A DNA stretch of 64,000 bases from RUG11272 sp045226335 (GTDB lineage Bacteria; Bacillota; Clostridia; Christensenellales; Aristaeellaceae). Made by a program: the position numbers and the translations under genes. The stretch covers positions 41,267 to 105,266 of the forward strand of contig JBGVCH010000034.1 in the NCBI GenBank assembly GCA_045226335.1, given 5' to 3'. The notes under the pieces are model-generated. The model was not told the DNA's origin. It did no database searches and worked only from the letters and a program-made list of their open reading frames with translations. This document shows positions 61,604 through 64,000 of the stretch, piece after piece; position 1 is the stretch's first letter; each line of letters opens with the position of its first letter.

Positions 61604-62770
61604 TTATTCTCCCGCCGCCCTGCGGGCCCAGGCCTCCCAGCGGGGATCGGCCTGCATTTCCGACTTCACCCGGTCCCGTTCCGGCACGCACCACCAGGGC
61701 CAGACCTCCGGCAGTTCCGCCCGGAAGGCGCTGTGCTCCGGCACGGTCTCCGCCCGGGACGTCACATGCCGCAGCAGCGGGGAAGCATAGGGCACCGGGC
61801 CGCGCTCCCGCAGCCGGTCGTAAGCTTCCGCTCCGGTCAGGGCCTCGTTCAGGGCGTCAAACGCGCCGTCCCGGTCTCCCGCGCGCCACAGGTAAAAGGA
61901 GCGCAGCATGTGCAGGCAGGCCAGCCAGGCGCCGAACCGCCCTTGATCCCCGTCCGCGCACACCAGGTCGAACAGGCCGGCGGCGTTCCGGAGCATCGCG
62001 GCCGCCGTTCCGGGCGGCATGTGCAGGTCTGTCCGGACGATGCGCTCCATCAGCTCCGTACAGTGGAGCACCGTGTCCAGCAGGGCTTCACCGGCGGCGG
62101 TGAGCTCTTCCCTTCCGGAGAACGCGCCGATCCGCAGAAACAGCCGCGTCCCGTCCAGGTCCGGCGCATCCTCCGCCAGCCGCAGGGCTTTCTCCCTTTC
62201 CCCGGTGTTTTTGTACAGCTGGGACAGTTCCGACACCGCCCGCCGGCGTTCCTCTCCACTCTGAATGGACGGCAGGACTTTCTCGTACAGTTTGACGGCC
62301 TCCTGCCACTCGACGTACCGCCGGTGCCTTTCAGTGTCGTAGACGCTGTACCCGTCCCGGTCGGAGATGTGGTGCTCGCCGTGGCGCACATATCCCGCCG
62401 CGAACAGGGCCGACGCCAGCGCCAGGGTGAGGCTTTCGCTGCCCGGAAACTCGATCAGCGCTTCCCGGGCCCGGGCCACGCAGGCGTCCATGCAGACGTC
62501 CTGCCCATTGTTTTGCGCGATCATTCCGTTGATCTCCGCCGCCAGGGCTTCCGCTCGCTTCGCCCGATCCCCTTCATAGCCGAATAGCGTGTCCAGGGTG
62601 ACGCCGAAACAGTTGGCGATGGACGGGATCATCTCCATGTCGGGATAGCAGACCCCCTTTTCCCAGCGGGAGACCGCCTGGGCCGTCACGCCCAGCGTCT
62701 CTGCCAGCGCTTCCTGTGTCCTTCCGTCCCGGAGCCGAAGCTCCCGGATCCGCTCTCCAAGTCTGATCAT
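61604..62770 (-). CDS. XRE-family regulator with TPR-like C-terminal domain
   Basis: This 388-residue protein has an N-terminal helix-turn-helix (IRELRLRDGRTQEALAETLG, then VTAQAVSRWEKGVCYPD; about 8-45). About 320 residues of helical repeats follow, resembling the TPR-like sensor part of RRNPP-type or related XRE regulators (AVKLYEKVLPSIQSGEERRR, SELSQLYKNTGEREKALRLA). It probably controls itself and the divergent methyltransferase through the dyad at 62837-62875. AATCAGAAG precedes the ATG; the ribosome site is weak (GGAGGAATCAG about 9 bases away). Confidence 0.85.
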   Translation of the reverse strand: MIRLGERIRELRLRDGRTQEALAETLGVTAQAVSRWEKGVCYPDMEMIPSIANCFGVTLDTLFGYEGDRAKRAEALAAEINGMIAQNNGQDVCMDACVARAREALIEFPGSESLTLALASALFAAGYVRHGEHHISDRDGYSVYDTERHRRYVEWQEAVKLYEKVLPSIQSGEERRRAVSELSQLYKNTGEREKALRLAEDAPDLDGTRLFLRIGAFSGREELTAAGEALLDTVLHCTELMERIVRTDLHMPPGTAAAMLRNAAGLFDLVCADGDQGRFGAWLACLHMLRSFYLWRAGDRDGAFDALNEALTGAEAYDRLRERGPVPYASPLLRHVTSRAETVPEHSAFRAELPEVWPWWCVPERDRVKSEMQADPRWEAWARRAAGE

Positions 62771-62808
62771 CTTCTGATTCCTCCGCGTGGATTCACCGGT
62801 GTGGTTTC

Positions 62809-62837
62809 ATGATAGCAGAGCCCCGAAGTGAAAGCAA
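62809..62837 (-). promoter_or_regulatory. Promoter for the XRE regulator
   Basis: On the minus strand, TTGCTT (62832-62837) and TATCAT (62809-62814) are 17 bp apart, 39 bases before the start. Confidence 0.6.
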
Positions 62838-62875
62838 TCATCAATCTGTTGTTTTCTTTTCAACGGATGGTTGAT
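62837..62875. promoter_or_regulatory. Imperfect dyad between divergent promoters
   Basis: ATCATCAATCTGTTG (62837-62851) and CAACGGATGGTTGAT (62861-62875) are inverted with 12 of 15 positions matching, separated by a T-rich 9-base spacer. It lies between the two -35 boxes, a good place for an XRE operator. Confidence 0.5.
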
Positions 62876-62878
62876 CGC

Positions 62879-62907
62879 TTGACACGGGATGGGCTGCCCG
62901 CTATAAT
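62879..62907 (+). promoter_or_regulatory. Perfect consensus promoter for the methyltransferase
   Basis: TTGACA (62879-62884) and TATAAT (62902-62907) with a 17-bp spacer. Such a strong promoter usually needs a repressor; the dyad lies directly upstream. Confidence 0.8.
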
Positions 62908-62976
62908 CCGGGCATAGCCCGGGCGGCGGGGGCGCGAGGGACTTTCCGCCAATTCAAAGAGAAAGAGGCGAAAACC

Positions 62977-63765
62977 GTGAGCACCAGGGAAGAGATCGTC
63001 GGCGGCTTTTATGAGCGGGTGGACGAGGACAGCCGGCTGCGTCGGTCCAGGCACGGACAGCTGGAGTATGCGGTGACCATGCGCTACATCCACCGCTTTG
63101 CCGCGCCCGGCGCGCGGGTCCTGGAGGTCGGCGCGGGGACGGGCCGCTATGCCGTCGCGCTGGCGAAGGAGGGCTTCGACGTGACCGCCGTGGAGCTGGT
63201 GGAGCGCAATCTCGCGGTGCTGCGGGAGAACGGCCGCGGCGTGGCGGGCCTGCGGTCGTTCCAGGGGGACGCCACGGACCTGAGCCGGTTCCCGGACGGC
63301 GCCTTTGACATGACCCTGGTGCTGGGCCCGCTGTACCACCTCTACGAGCCTGAGGACATCCACCGCGCCATCGACGAGGCCATCCGCGTGACGAAAAAAG
63401 GCGGCGTCCTCCTGTTCGCCTTCATCTCGGTCTTCGGGATCATGTATGCCAACTACCTCAGCGGGAACTGGGCCGCCGGGCAGGAGGAGAATTTCACGGC
63501 GGACTACAAGATCCGGCACTTCAAGGAGCAGCTGTTCACCGGCTACGACGTCACCGAGTTTGAGGAACTGTTCAAACAAAAACCGGTCCGGTGGATCACC
63601 ACCGCTGGAACGGACGGCCCGCTGGAGCCCATCGAGGAGCGCGCCGACTTTGAGATCACGGACGCCGATTTCGCGGCGTTTACGGAGTGGTATCTCGCCT
63701 TTGCGGAAAAGCGGGAGCTGCTGGGGAACACAAACCATCTGCTGTACATCTGCAGGAAGGAATGA
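62977..63765 (+). CDS. Class I SAM-dependent methyltransferase
   Basis: This 262-residue protein starts at GTG with AGAGGCG upstream. VLEVGAGTGRYAVALAKEGF is SAM motif I, VELVERNLAVL motif II, and LVLGPLYHLYEPEDIHRAI motif IV. The C-terminal half has aromatic residues for substrate binding. It resembles small-molecule or antibiotic-type methyltransferases of Clostridia; the acceptor is unknown. It is divergent from the XRE regulator, which probably controls it. Confidence 0.86.
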   Translation: MSTREEIVGGFYERVDEDSRLRRSRHGQLEYAVTMRYIHRFAAPGARVLEVGAGTGRYAVALAKEGFDVTAVELVERNLAVLRENGRGVAGLRSFQGDATDLSRFPDGAFDMTLVLGPLYHLYEPEDIHRAIDEAIRVTKKGGVLLFAFISVFGIMYANYLSGNWAAGQEENFTADYKIRHFKEQLFTGYDVTEFEELFKQKPVRWITTAGTDGPLEPIEERADFEITDADFAAFTEWYLAFAEKRELLGNTNHLLYICRKE

Positions 63766-63804
63766 AGTGGTCGGGGGATTTTTGCCGCGCGGACCCGCGC
63801 AGGC

Positions 63805-64000
63805 TGCCCCTCTGTCGCCTGCGGGCGACATCACCTCAGCAAGCTGGGGCGACGGGGGCATGGAAAAGAAACTGAAAAATCCAATGGTTCACCTCGCAAT
63901 CAGGAGGATTTGTCACGGGGACCCCTCCGGCCTGCGGGCCACCTCCCCACTGCGGTGGGGAGGCTGAGGCGCAAATCCCCAGGCTCCCCATCGCAATGGG
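63805..64000. repeat. Dispersed GC-rich palindromic repeats at the window end
   Basis: The stretch holds a TGTCGCCTGCGGGCGACA hairpin (near 63812) and then, from 63914 to 63964, an exact 51-bp copy of 5540-5590, followed by CTCCCCATCGCAATGGG cut by the window edge. No gene is visible after 63765. Confidence 0.75.

Overview
The window is GC-rich DNA from a Gram-positive-type bacterium. I infer an uncultured gut or rumen Clostridia member (Christensenellales or a related order). The basis is strong AGGAGG ribosome sites, a tryptophan T-box leader, sugar ABC systems lacking their own ATPase, BspA-like, DUF6273 and DUF5696 proteins, and Yip1-family genes beside sugar transporters. No rRNA or tRNA gene is in the window, so the placement rests on gene content only.

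Region 1 (1-8.5 kb) is mostly housekeeping: two zinc-ribbon proteins, a family 2 glycosyltransferase, a GH94 disaccharide phosphorylase, glucose-6-phosphate isomerase, a MIF-like tautomerase and endonuclease III. Region 2 (8.57-26.1 kb) is the most striking part. One consensus promoter appears to drive about 17.5 kb of co-directional genes: a 1111-residue membrane-anchored solute-binding protein with carbohydrate-binding-like domains, two permease pairs, an NHL-repeat membrane protein, a Yip1 protein, a 1584-residue DUF5696-type protein with a tandem-repeat tail, and a second, codon-biased binding protein. A strong terminator closes it. There is no ATP-binding subunit, so an ATPase encoded elsewhere must energise uptake.

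Region 3 (26-42 kb) holds a two-domain PPK2 kinase, TypA/BipA, tRNA-guanine transglycosylase, a RecQ helicase without an obvious RQC domain, an acyl-CoA thioesterase, glycerol kinase, phosphoglycerate mutase, an M32 carboxypeptidase and a PIN/Phd toxin-antitoxin pair. A decayed integrase and an AT-rich secreted ORF lie between typA and tgt. GC-rich palindromic repeats fill several gaps.

Region 4 (42.8-51.7 kb) starts with a T-box leader and trpS, translationally coupled to two exported metallo-beta-lactamase-fold proteins and then an L,D-transpeptidase. A divergent pair of secreted LRR proteins (BspA-like; transglutaminase-LRR) and a 23S rRNA methyltransferase follow. Region 5 (51.7-64 kb) is an accessory stretch of small-molecule-modifying enzymes (GNATs, APH-like kinase, Nudix-methyltransferase fusion, HAD phosphatase) around an internally deleted group II intron. 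It also carries an NhaC-type antiporter, a membrane MerR regulator with a textbook 19-bp-spacer promoter, an alpha/beta hydrolase, and a divergent XRE regulator/methyltransferase pair. The window ends inside a copy of the dispersed repeat also found near 5.5 kb.
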